DNA of 64,000 nucleotides from Papilionanthe hookeriana x Papilionanthe teres (taxonomy: Eukaryota > Streptophyta > Magnoliopsida > Asparagales > Orchidaceae): positions 49,812,540 to 49,876,539 of the forward strand of contig CM040432.1 in NCBI GenBank assembly GCA_022702705.1, given 5' to 3'. Shown here piece after piece: positions 38,011 to 46,546 of the stretch. Each line of letters opens with the position of its first letter. The first letter of the stretch is position 1. Position numbers and translations under genes: made by a program. The notes below the pieces were generated by a model, which saw only the letters and a list, made by a program, of their open reading frames with translations, was not told the DNA's origin and did not search any database.

Positions 38011-38265
38011 GTTATGGCTAGGTTCAAATGTGTTGAACCTAAGGTTTAAGTTGACTTAGGTTTAACTTGGGTTGAACCTAAGTATTGGTTAAAGGTTAGG
38101 TTCATGTATGTTGAACCTAAAAAGTTTAATGTTTGACTTAAGTTCAATTTGGGGTTGATCCTAAGTCTATGTATGTTGAACCTAAGGTTTAGACTTGACT
38201 TAAGTTTAACTTAGGTTGAACTTATATGTATGTTTAAGTTAGGTTCATGTACGTTGAACCTAAGG

Positions 38266-38640
38266 TTTAAGTTTGATTAAGTCTATTTTAGTTAAGACTT
38301 AATGGTTTAATTAGGTCTAATGGGTTATACCTAATTAGGGTTTAGGTTTGATTAAGTCCAATTTAGTTAAGACTTAATGGTTTAATTAGGTCTAATGGGT
38401 TAGACCTAATTAGGGTTTTGGTTTGATTGTCTAATTTAGTTAAGACTTAATGGTTTAATTAGTTCTAATGGGTTAGACCTAATTAGGTTTTAGGTTTGAT
38501 TAAGTCTAATTTAGCTAAGACTTAATGGTTTAATTAGGTCTCATGGGTTAGACCTATTTAGGGTTTAGGTTTGATTAAGTCTAATTTAGTTAAGACTTAA
38601 TGGTTTAATTAGGTCTAATGGGTTAGACCTAATTAGGGTT
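38266..38640. repeat. Tandem array, about 75-bp unit, five copies
   Basis: Each unit has GTTAAGACTTAATGGTTTAATTAGG followed by TCTAATGGGTTAGACCTAATT, itself an imperfect inverted repeat. Unit ends fall near 38340, 38415, 38487, 38563 and 38638. Confidence 0.9.
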
Positions 38641-38664
38641 TTGATTTGATTAAGTCCAATTTGG

Positions 38665-39100
38665 TTTTGGTTTAATTAGGTCTAATTGGTGTCTTAGACC
38701 TAATTGGGGTTTATTAAGTTAAACCTAATGTGGTTTAGGTCTACCTTGGTTTAATTAGGTCTAATTGGTGTCTTAGACCTAATTGGGGTTTATTAAGTTA
38801 AACCTAATGTGGTTTAAGGTCTAACTTGGTTTAATTAGGTGTAATTGGTGTCTTACACCTAATTGGGGTTTATTAAGTTAAACCTAATGTGGTTAAGGTC
38901 TAACTTGGTTTAATTAGGTCTAATTTGTGTCTTAGACCTAATTGGGGTTTATTAAGTTAAACCTAGTGTGGTTTAAGGTCTAACTTGGTTTAATTAGGTC
39001 TAATTGGTGTCTTAGACCTAATTGGGGTTTATTATGTTAAACCTAATGTGGTTTAGGTCTAACTTGGTTTAATTAAGTCTAATTGGTGTCTTAGGCCTAA
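38665..39100. repeat. Tandem array, 79-80-bp unit, about five copies
   Basis: TAATTGGTGTCTTAGACC recurs with ends at 38700, 38779, 38859, 38938, 39018 and 39097. Each unit contains the inverted pair AATTAGGTCTAATT and AGACCTAATT. Confidence 0.92.
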
Positions 39101-40606
39101 TTAAGGTTTGGATGAGGTTTGAATTTATATAGGTTCAACCTAATTCATAGGTTTGGTTTTGATTTGGATTTGGGTTCATATGGGTTGGACCTAGGTGTCT
39201 AAAGTTTGGTTTGGGTCCATTTTGATTAAACCCAAATATTTTTAATTTTGACTTAAATTCATGTAAGTTGAACCTATATAATTAGAGGAAGATGTAAATT
39301 CATTTGGGTTGAAGCCAAAGCTTCAGGGATGTGACTTAGCCCAATTGTTTTTAAGGCTTAGTTTTACTCTAGGTCTAATTAAGAATTAAACCTAAGGATT
39401 AGGATTAGGTCATTCAAAGCAATCCTTCAAACCTAAGTGTTTTTTTTTATATGTAAATTTAAAAATTTACAATTTTACCCTAGGAGGTTAAAATGTCATT
39501 TTGATATTTCAAAGGTTGGAAATTGTCATTTTAAGGTTTGAATTTGTTTATTTAATTCACTTAACTAATTTTTGATTTTTGTTCCTTTTATTTTTAATTT
39601 TTATAATTATTATTAGAAAAAATTATAAAATCTTGAAAAATTAGAAATTCTTGTGTTAGAGAGTTCCCTTAGCCTAGGAAAAATCACAGAATGTCCTTAA
39701 AGACCTAAGGATTGATCCTCGAAAATTTCATAATTTTCTGACTTGTGAATAATTTTTAATAATTAAAATACTCTAGAGAGTATTTAATTAATTTAAAATT
39801 AAATATTGAGAATAAAATTATGATTTTGTTCTCATAATTTTGTTTTCTTCAAGAGCTTTTCAGAGCTATTTTTATTTTATTTTTCTGACCTCTAGATCAA
39901 AAGATATTAATTTTTGAAGTTTTTAAGGTTTTCTGGAATTTATTAATTCCAGAAAATCCGGCCGGCCACACGTGTCCTCGTACGCGTAGAAGAAGTGGGA
40001 GGATCCCGTGTGTGGTGCAAAACAGCGGACACAGGGGGAGTCAATCAACGCCGTCCGTTCCAAAACACGGGAACAGACGGCGGATATAATTCGAGGGAAA
40101 ATTCGAATTATTTCCTACTGTTAAACTTCAAACATTAATATCTCACTCATTCCTCAACGAAATTGAGTGTATTTTTAACCTATGGAATCATCTGGACGTA
40201 TAGATTGTATCTATACGGTGATGATACGTTTCTGGGCTAGTAAAACCTATGATATTTCAAAAACATGAATTATTTTGGGGAAAATAATTCTATACCTTGG
40301 CCACAAGTGTATCAAGCTTGATCAGACCTTATGGCTGGCTTCTAAGACTCCCAAGGAAGTTCTTTGCTGCTCAAATTTGGTTTTATGGCTAGCGTTGGAG
40401 GAGAATTTTAAGAAAGTGGCTAATTTGGGTTGATTTTGGATTTTGATCAAATTGACTTGATTGGGCTAACCCTATGGCTTGGGTTTGGTTGGGATAAATT
40501 GCTAAGGTTTCTAGGAAGAATTTTTGTGCTGGGGACCAAATGGTTTGAGCAGCCTATGGGTCTCTACCAATAATTTTTCTTCTTCTTTATGGGTTCGGGT
40601 ATGGGG

Positions 40607-40614
40607 TATATATA
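40607..40614 (-). promoter_or_regulatory. Candidate TATA box of solo LTR
   Basis: Minus strand GGCTATATATACCCC, in element sense, about 1.7 kb from the LTR start at 42338 and set in mixed-composition DNA downstream of the repeat-rich part. Confidence 0.5.
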
Positions 40615-41859
40615 GCCATGGGGAGACTTGGCTAAGCTTAAATCCATTTAGGGGAGGTGTTATCTGATGTTATGATTACTGAGGATTGAATTTCAGCTGG
40701 AGGATAAGTTTAATTCACTTCCCCAAGGTTAACTCATTTTGAGTTTAGCTATGGTGAGAGCTTAACTCTTTATTTGGCTTGCTTCCCTTAGCTCATCTAT
40801 GAGGTGGAGGGAATTTCATATTTGGGCTGAATATTTGTTCATCCAAGTCATGCTTTAGATTTAGGGGAAAGGTGACACTTAACCCTCTTACTCACCTCAT
40901 GCATGGTTTTGCCATGATTGCACCTAACCATGGGTTTAAATTTTGTCTCTCTCCCATTCGTTATGGAGAAGGTGAGTGATGACTCAAAGTATGAATGCTC
41001 TTCTTCATTCACCATGCCACTTAGGATTTAATAGGAGCATGACAAATAAGCTCCATGACTCATTTCATGCATGACTTCATCATTACCTAATTTTACCATG
41101 GTTAATGTTTAATCCATGCTAACCTCCTTTCTCATTGGATGCTTAGGGTAGTGATCAAAATTATTTTTAAAGTGGCTAGCCACCTCATCTTAGAGAGAGG
41201 TGACTCATGCTTTGAAATGAAGGGGAGATGACACCTCATTTCATATATCATGATTTTTTCATGATGGCCTTTAACCATGGTTATATGGTATGGTATGGGT
41301 TATTAATGGGTTTGGAATTTTGGAAACCACTTATTATGTCATAAATGGTGTCATTTATCCAAATTTTATTTTCATGGCTTTTAATTATTTTCCATTTTTA
41401 ATTAATTATGTAATTAAACAAAAATATTTGAAATTATATTAATAGCCAAAAAATTAATCAAAATAATTTTGGAATTATTTATTTGATTAATTTTTATCAT
41501 TTTTGGTCATAAAATTGAATTTTGTCTTATTTCATGAATTTTTAATTTAATTTTCATTTTAATTAATTATTTCATTAATTAAAATATGAAAATCAAATTA
41601 TTAGTCAATTAATTAATCAAAAATAATTTTGGAATTAATTATTTGATTAATTCCATTATTTTTAATTAATTTGTGCATTTTATCATTTTTATGACTTTTA
41701 ATTTAATTTTTCATTTTAATTAATTATGTCATTAATTAAAATTAAAAAAAAATTAAATCATTATTCATTTAATTAATCAAAATAATTTTGAAATTAATTA
41801 ATTGATTAATTTTGTCATTTTGGCATCTTAAACAGGTCATTGAGTTAATAATTGGTCAT

Positions 41860-42338
41860 TTGGTCAAAAATTGACCAGTTTGACCAAAATTGATTTTTTT
41901 GGGTCAAAGGTTGATCTGTTTGGTCCGTAGGTTTGGTCATTGGGTATAGATTTATTCTTTTGACCAAAGTTGACTTTTTAGGTCAAAAGGTTGACCTATG
42001 GGGTCAATGGGGTCGGTCATTGGTCCGGATCGACCAATTTGACCAAAGTCGACTTTTTAAGGTTAAAAGGTCGACCTATCGAGTCAACGTGGTTGGTCAT
42101 CGGGTCTAGATCGACCATTTTGACCAAAGTTGACTTTTTAGGTCAAAAGGTTGACTTATGGGGTCAACATGTTTGGTCATTGGGTCTGGATTGAACATTT
42201 TGACCAAAGTTGACTTTTTAGGTCAAAATGTTGACCTATTTGGTCAGCAGGGTTGGTCATTGGGTCTGGATTGACCATTTTAACCAAAGTTGACTTTTTA
42301 GGTCAAAAGGTTGACCTATCATAAAAATGAGGTCAACA
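41860..42338 (-). promoter_or_regulatory. 80-bp tandem array packed with W-box cores
   Basis: Tandem array with a period of about 80 bases (TTGACCAAAG at 41960, 42039, 42120 and 42200). It lies at the very start of the minus-oriented LTR, where U3 control elements sit. I count about 15 TTGAC and 10 GTCAA words in 480 bases, most continuing to TTGACC/T, the WRKY-binding W-box. It may be a stress-responsive enhancer; that is inference from the motif only. Confidence 0.65.
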
Positions 42339-42922
42339 ACCTCTGGTTAGCCTTCGGGCGAAGGGTGAGTGGGAGCTTCGAAGTGAGAGCCGGTATCCTC
42401 CCAGCCTAGCCTTAGATTTAGTAACTAAACTTATAATATGACAATGTTCTTTACTTGCTTGGAAGAGGGGGTACTCTTTTAAAGGTAAAGAAGCAAATAT
42501 GCTCCTATTTGGCATAACACAAATAATTACCATTCTTCATCATCCACACATAATAATCTTTATGCAGGAAAAAAGACATTTTTCATATAGAAGTATCTTA
42601 TAAATCACATAAGTTAGCGTGTTTGTTAGTTAATATAGTTCAGTAATTAGAAGTAATTCTAGTAGCTTTATTATACTTTGCATTAACTAGTGGTAGTACA
42701 ATTACGTAATTGTTACATTGGGTATTGGATTTTAGTGCTATATTATCTGATTTAAAGAACGTTCACCTCCCTGTGGGATCGAGAAGCATGACTCCATTAG
42801 AGCCCTCTATTACTTGATACGATACGTATACTTGCATTGAATTTGGGACTTTACTAAATCATTCTAAATATATATAAATTCGACTTCATAAATTCTTAGT
42901 TAATATATAAAGCCGCGGTCAG
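42339..42922 (+). mobile_element. 3' LTR of Athila P, right part
   Basis: Resumes the P LTR at TGGTTAGCCTTCGGGCGAAGG (5' LTR near 23031) and ends GCGGTCA at 42922, followed by the duplicated target GATGG. It contains the U5 block near 42770. Confidence 0.92.
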
Positions 42923-43777
42923 ATGGTAATCCTCCCCTTGCCTCGTTTCCATTTCTTCGGCTCGGAGTAGGTTTTGCTTCATAGTCGTCCTGCACGACCC
43001 TGCTTCTTTAGCTCGGAGACGTAGTCCATGATCTCACTCTGCTCGTAGTGAGAGAAGACATCCGTATGCAACTCCAGTCCTTCCAGGATGTTGACATATC
43101 TGCCTCGGATCCTTTGAAAATATTCAAAATTCTGTTTCTGCACCCTCTGGATCATCTCCAACTTGTGCTATGAAATTATGTGGAATTATCAGGGTCTAGT
43201 GACGTACTGTGGGATGTACGACTCCACACCATCACGCTCTCCTGGAATCATCATTATCTCAGATGCAGGCTCTGCAGTAACCTCTTCTGGAATAGCCTCT
43301 GCTATGGTGCTCCTGAGGGTTGGCCTTCTCGGAACAACCGCTGCGGTCATCAGAATTTCTTCCTTGTTCTGCTCTTCCGTTAATTTCTTCAGCATTTTGT
43401 GAACACGGCGGTTCTTGTTTCTTCTTTGATATGGGGTCAAAGTGGCTCTTCTCTCCCCCTGGATTTCGGTAGGGACGACACTGACAAGCTTCCCTATTGC
43501 GACAATTATTACTGATTTCATCTTGTGGTCATCAATCGCGCTGATCTTCCTTTTCTAGTTTGCAGTGTGCTGAACCTTTTCACTGAATTTCATCACTGTC
43601 TTTCCATGGGACTTTCCATGGTCTATAGTAGTCCAATTAGTCTCTTCATATTCTAGCTCCAGCTGTGCAAAGTCTGAGACGACCTCGATCAAGGCACCAG
43701 CTTTTAGTTCTTCTTCGTTAAGTGCAAGACTTACGTCATCTTTAAAGTTCAGAACTAATAGCCCGTTCGATATTTCT
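42923..43777 (-). pseudogene. AlkB ORF of Tat copy I, N-terminal part
   Basis: Minus-strand ORF starting after the splice-acceptor-like site at 43778. First part (43777-43190): LNFKDDVSLALNEEEL, then PTEIQGERRATLTPYQRRNKNR and IPEEVTAEPASEIMMIPGE, resembling the element's own 5' ORF. Second part (43161-42923): LEGLELHTDVFSHYEQ, SELKKQG, KKWKRGKGRITI, the start of the ALKBH9/10-type domain, continuing at 21933 beyond element P. Stops: TAG at 43555-43557 (also in copy II), TGA-TAA near 43185, TAG near 43169 and TGA near 42979. It is a pseudogene, but family membership is clear. Confidence 0.88.
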
Positions 43778-44148
43778 CTGTAAAAAAAGCAAGGGAAGGA
43801 TCAGGGGTTGTACTTAGAACGAGAACAATAAGAAAATTTACTTATTAATGGAAAATTCTTATTCATTCTTTTCCAAATTTTTAAGGGAAAGGGAAAAGAT
43901 GAGGAAAGATCAGGAGTGAGATTGACGCGAAAGGAAGGATCAAAATTAATTATTATAATGATTTCTTTCTTCAAATATTTTTCTTTTAACACATATGTTT
44001 GTCGTTAATCATTTTTTCTTCAATTTTGGGTTCGGACCTAGTTACAAGTGTTTACTCTGCCCGTGCTTCTAGGGATGGGACTTCATCCTTCGGAACATCA
44101 GGTTGCGTAATACTTTTTTAGGTATCGTCCATTGATTGGAAGCATAGA
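43778..44148 (-). other. Candidate intron end / INT-AlkB spacer, copy I
   Basis: Non-coding A/T-rich DNA between the integrase tail and the AlkB ORF. On the minus strand it ends CTTGCTTTTTTTACAG directly before AGAAATATCG, an excellent plant 3' splice site. The same site in copy II reads ACTTTTTTTTGCAG. A spliced RNA for the 3' ORF is a reasonable inference; the donor is not identified. Confidence 0.55.
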
Positions 44149-44805
44149 TCATTCTCCCCGGCAATTCACAAGCTGGTAGGAACCTCCTGAGTAGACTGTC
44201 TCGACCACGAACGGCCCCTCCCAAGTCGGTTCAAATTTACCTCCTATATTGCGGTGTGCAAGAATAGGTCTTCTGAGAACTGGAACCAAGTCACCGACTT
44301 CTAACGTCCTTGGGCGGCCTAGCTTATCTTGGGCTTGGATCATCTTGGCTTGATACAATTCCAGATTCTGCTGTGCTGAAAGTCGTTTTCCTTCCAAGCT
44401 TTCCAATTCTTCCAGTCTCAATCTGGTATTCTCTTCTGTAGTGATCTTGTTCGCAACTGCAATTCTGAGTGACGGAAGCTGTACCTCTAAGGGTAAGACG
44501 GCTTCGAACCCGTACACTAGAACGTCAGAATCAATGATATGGAATTTTGTCATTGTTACCAAGTCATCTATCTTTAAGAGTAATGTTATTGATCCTAGAG
44601 CTTGTTCTCCTTGTAGGTTAAACCCTCGTAATGTCAATGTATCTCTTGATAATTGGGACGAGTTAATATCCAAATATGTAATATTCCTTAAATTCATTAT
44701 GTTAATCGAGGCACATGGATCAATAAGCAATCTGGAAAGTGTCGATTTGTTTCTATTTACTGTGATGTATAGTGGACGATTATGATCAATCGTCCCAAGT
44801 AACAA
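44149..44805 (-). pseudogene. pol: Protease-integrase deletion fusion, Tat copy I
   Basis: A 218-codon open frame on the minus strand. The first 100 residues are protease: RPLYITVNRNKSTLSRLLID, then CASINIMN (the DLGASIN motif of copy II reads DPCASIN) and GSITLLLKIDD. At KFHIIDSD it jumps to VYGFEAVLPLEVQLPSL, the integrase tail, and ends GKFEPTWEGPFVVETVY. Compared with copy II (60873 to 56985) about 3.9 kb with RT, RNase H, aRH and the integrase core is gone. Despite this the frame remains open across the junction at about 44522. It is not an active enzyme. Confidence 0.9.
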
Positions 44806-45234
44806 GTCATTGTTAGAAAGGTAATTTTTATCTGTTCTTTTAAAGGATAGGCTTCATTCTGGGTAATACTAGCAAGTTGAACTAGGGAAATATCTGGGTC
44901 TAAAAGGGATTTTATTAATGACTCCCTCATTTCTTTAGAAAGCCTAAGTGCATCAAAAATGGTTACTTTTGCTGGTAATTTCCTCATATGAGCTAAAACA
45001 TTGTAATCCACTTTGTGAGGACTATCTTCATTTCTTTCAGACAATTGTGTATGTATCGGAGGAACAATCTTTTCTGATGTGAAAACTTGTTTTTCTTTTT
45101 CTTGGGGAGCCATCTTGGGAGGCAGAACTTTTCCACTTCAAAAATTAATTTCGACTATTTCTTCAATTTTACTGTTTGACTCTTTTGTCTCTGAGTACGA
45201 GGATTCCATTTCTATGGAAATTGGTGTTTCTTTC
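44757..45234 (-). pseudogene. Gag tail / pre-protease region, Tat copy I
   Basis: Minus-strand coding sequence with KWSP-like leader words and MAPQEKEKQ, then DYNVLAHMRKLPAKVTIFDAL, LSKEMRESLIKSLLDPDISL and QLASITQ, matching copy II at 61500-61180 (NVLAHLRKLPAKLSIYDPL). Upstream it joins the ORF1 remnant near 45235, so the gag capsid and zinc-knuckle part, about 2 kb in copy II, is absent. It is one frameshift away from the protease frame. Confidence 0.75.
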
Positions 45235-46048
45235 TGACACGGGGCAACCCTCATTTCTGGCTAACTTCTTCACTACTGCTTGCAAGCGGGTAAGCAGCGT
45301 AGCCTTACTCTTCTCCTTCTTACAATTACTATAGTATGCAAGTAGGGGTAACGTAGCGGCAATCCATCGAGCATCTTCCTCATCAGATGCAGCTGAGAGG
45401 GGGTAGAACCTATTTGCTTCCAACATTGGTGAGATCTCAGGCAGCGCTTCCTCTTCGGGAATCTCTTCAAGGAAGGCAGCTTCAGCAGCTATGGTCTTTC
45501 TGATCCTAGCGATCTTTCTGTTCTTATTCCTTCTTTGTGTCCGGGTTAAGGGTGCAAACCCCGAACTAGACCCTATCTCAAAGACAGACGGTATTACAGT
45601 AAAGTCTGAACCCTCCACGGTAACAGGCTCATCACTGACTTGGACTTCTTTCCCTTGCAGTTTGGCGGGAGCCGAGGTAGGTGCAATGATGACCAGACTG
45701 GTGGGGGTAGAGATGACCGTCCTAGGGGTTGCAGCTAACCTCCTGTGAAAAGCGGTGCATCTCTCAACTGGGACCCTCTACAGGGGAGGAAGCTCTTGAG
45801 TCGATTTCAGATTGGGGTTCAATGGTCTCCGGTATTTTTTCCATTAGTGCGAAAAGGGTAACATCGGCGAACTTAATGTCCGTATTGTCGAATCCTTGTC
45901 CGAAACGAATGATTGAATCGTCAGGCAGCTCATCCTGGTAGACAGCTAAGTCAATCCCGTTGGTGAGGAGAAAATTAGCCTCGGTGTAGACATCTTTTGC
46001 AGGGTAGATTCTGAACCTCAGTTCCAAAGTATGCTTCCTTTCGCACAA
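45235..46048 (-). pseudogene. 5' accessory ORF (ORF1), Tat copy I
   Basis: The first ORF after the 5' leader, in two frames. 46048-45764 encodes LRFRIYPAKDVYTEANFLL, NGIDLAVYQDELPDDSIIRFG. 45618-45240 encodes EGSDFTVIPSVFEIGSSSG, APLTRTQRRNKNRKIARIRK and EEDARWIAATLPLLAYY. An extra ORF upstream of gag is a hallmark of Ogre-type (Tat) elements; its function is unknown. The LT..QRRNKNR block and its surroundings recur in the N-terminal half of the AlkB ORF. Basic residues suggest nucleic-acid binding or nuclear targeting, as inference only. Confidence 0.7.
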
Positions 46049-46546
46049 AACACTTCAAGACGAGGAAAAAAAATTCCTCCGGAAAAAAGTGTCCGAACAC
46101 ATTTTCATTTATCTTTTCATTTTCTTAATTTTATAAGGTATTCTTGGATTCTTTCTTATTCGTCTATTTGCAATTTTTAAAAGGTTTGTTTATAAAAGAG
46201 TTGTTTATTAGAAGGTTTGCTCGTTAAGAACGGAACAATTAAAGAAGTAAGGTTATAGAGAAGGTAAGGGACCCAATCCAGAATTGGAAAGGAAGAGAAA
46301 GTCTCGTAAGACTTCTCAACTCGAGGGACCACTCCTAAGCTAACACTTATCGGGGGTCCACCCCACCTCTTGGAGAGGTGAAAAGGGAGGATTTCAGAAC
46401 CTCTCTGTTTAGGGCTATCTAAACAGTGGCTCCAAAATCCAAGAAGAGTTGATCATTCCTGTTCAAGATAGAAATGAACAAGATACATCAACGGAAGAAT
46501 GGTTGTTTGATCCACTAAGGGCATGGCTTACTACCAATTTAGGGGA
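46049..46546 (-). other. 5' leader of Tat copy I
   Basis: Non-coding between the shared LTR and ORF1. Ten bases after the LTR end (minus) is TGGTAGTAAGCCATGCC (46536-46520). It resembles an initiator-Met primer site (TGGTATCAGAGCCATG) with a small deletion, but the match is too poor to be sure. No other feature. Confidence 0.4.

Larger units (their letters stand above)
35024..42338 (-). mobile_element. Solo Tat-type LTR nested in the 3' LTR of P
   Basis: Plus-strand ends are TGATGGCG (35024) and GAGGTCAACA (42338), the same terminus as the other Tat-type LTRs. Flanks GCATA and ACCTC are compatible with a mutated 5-bp duplication of GCCTA, the sequence in the intact 5' LTR. Length is 7.3 kb with no coding domains, so it is a solo LTR left by LTR-LTR recombination. 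The block at 39960-40250 (CTCAACGAAATTGAGTG) is shared with 2100-2340. GGAGTCGCCA at 35095-35104 is a word I associate with Tat/Ogre-type sequences. Sense direction is minus. Confidence 0.8.
21934..42922 (+). mobile_element. Athila-type Ty3/Gypsy retrotransposon P, with nested solo LTR
   Basis: Element with 5-bp target duplication GATGG, TG..CA LTRs, tRNA-Asp primer site, gag, PR, RT, RH, INT, two Transposase_32-type ORF modules and a polypurine tract. Without the nested solo LTR (35024-42338) it is about 13.7 kb, in the usual Athila range. Over about 290 bases compared (23040-23330 with 42352-42640) the LTRs differ at roughly 5 percent. gag-pol carries several stops and frameshifts. It is inserted inside the AlkB ORF of Tat copy I. 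Confidence 0.93.

Noticed and set aside
37743..39100. CRISPR-like array because of regular 75-80-bp repeats
   Set aside because: Units are head-to-tail without unique spacers, in plant retrotransposon DNA.
43801..43992. ORF of 63 codons between integrase tail and AlkB
   Set aside because: Low-complexity Lys/Ile/Asn content and a position in the probable intron; no conservation of frame with copy II.
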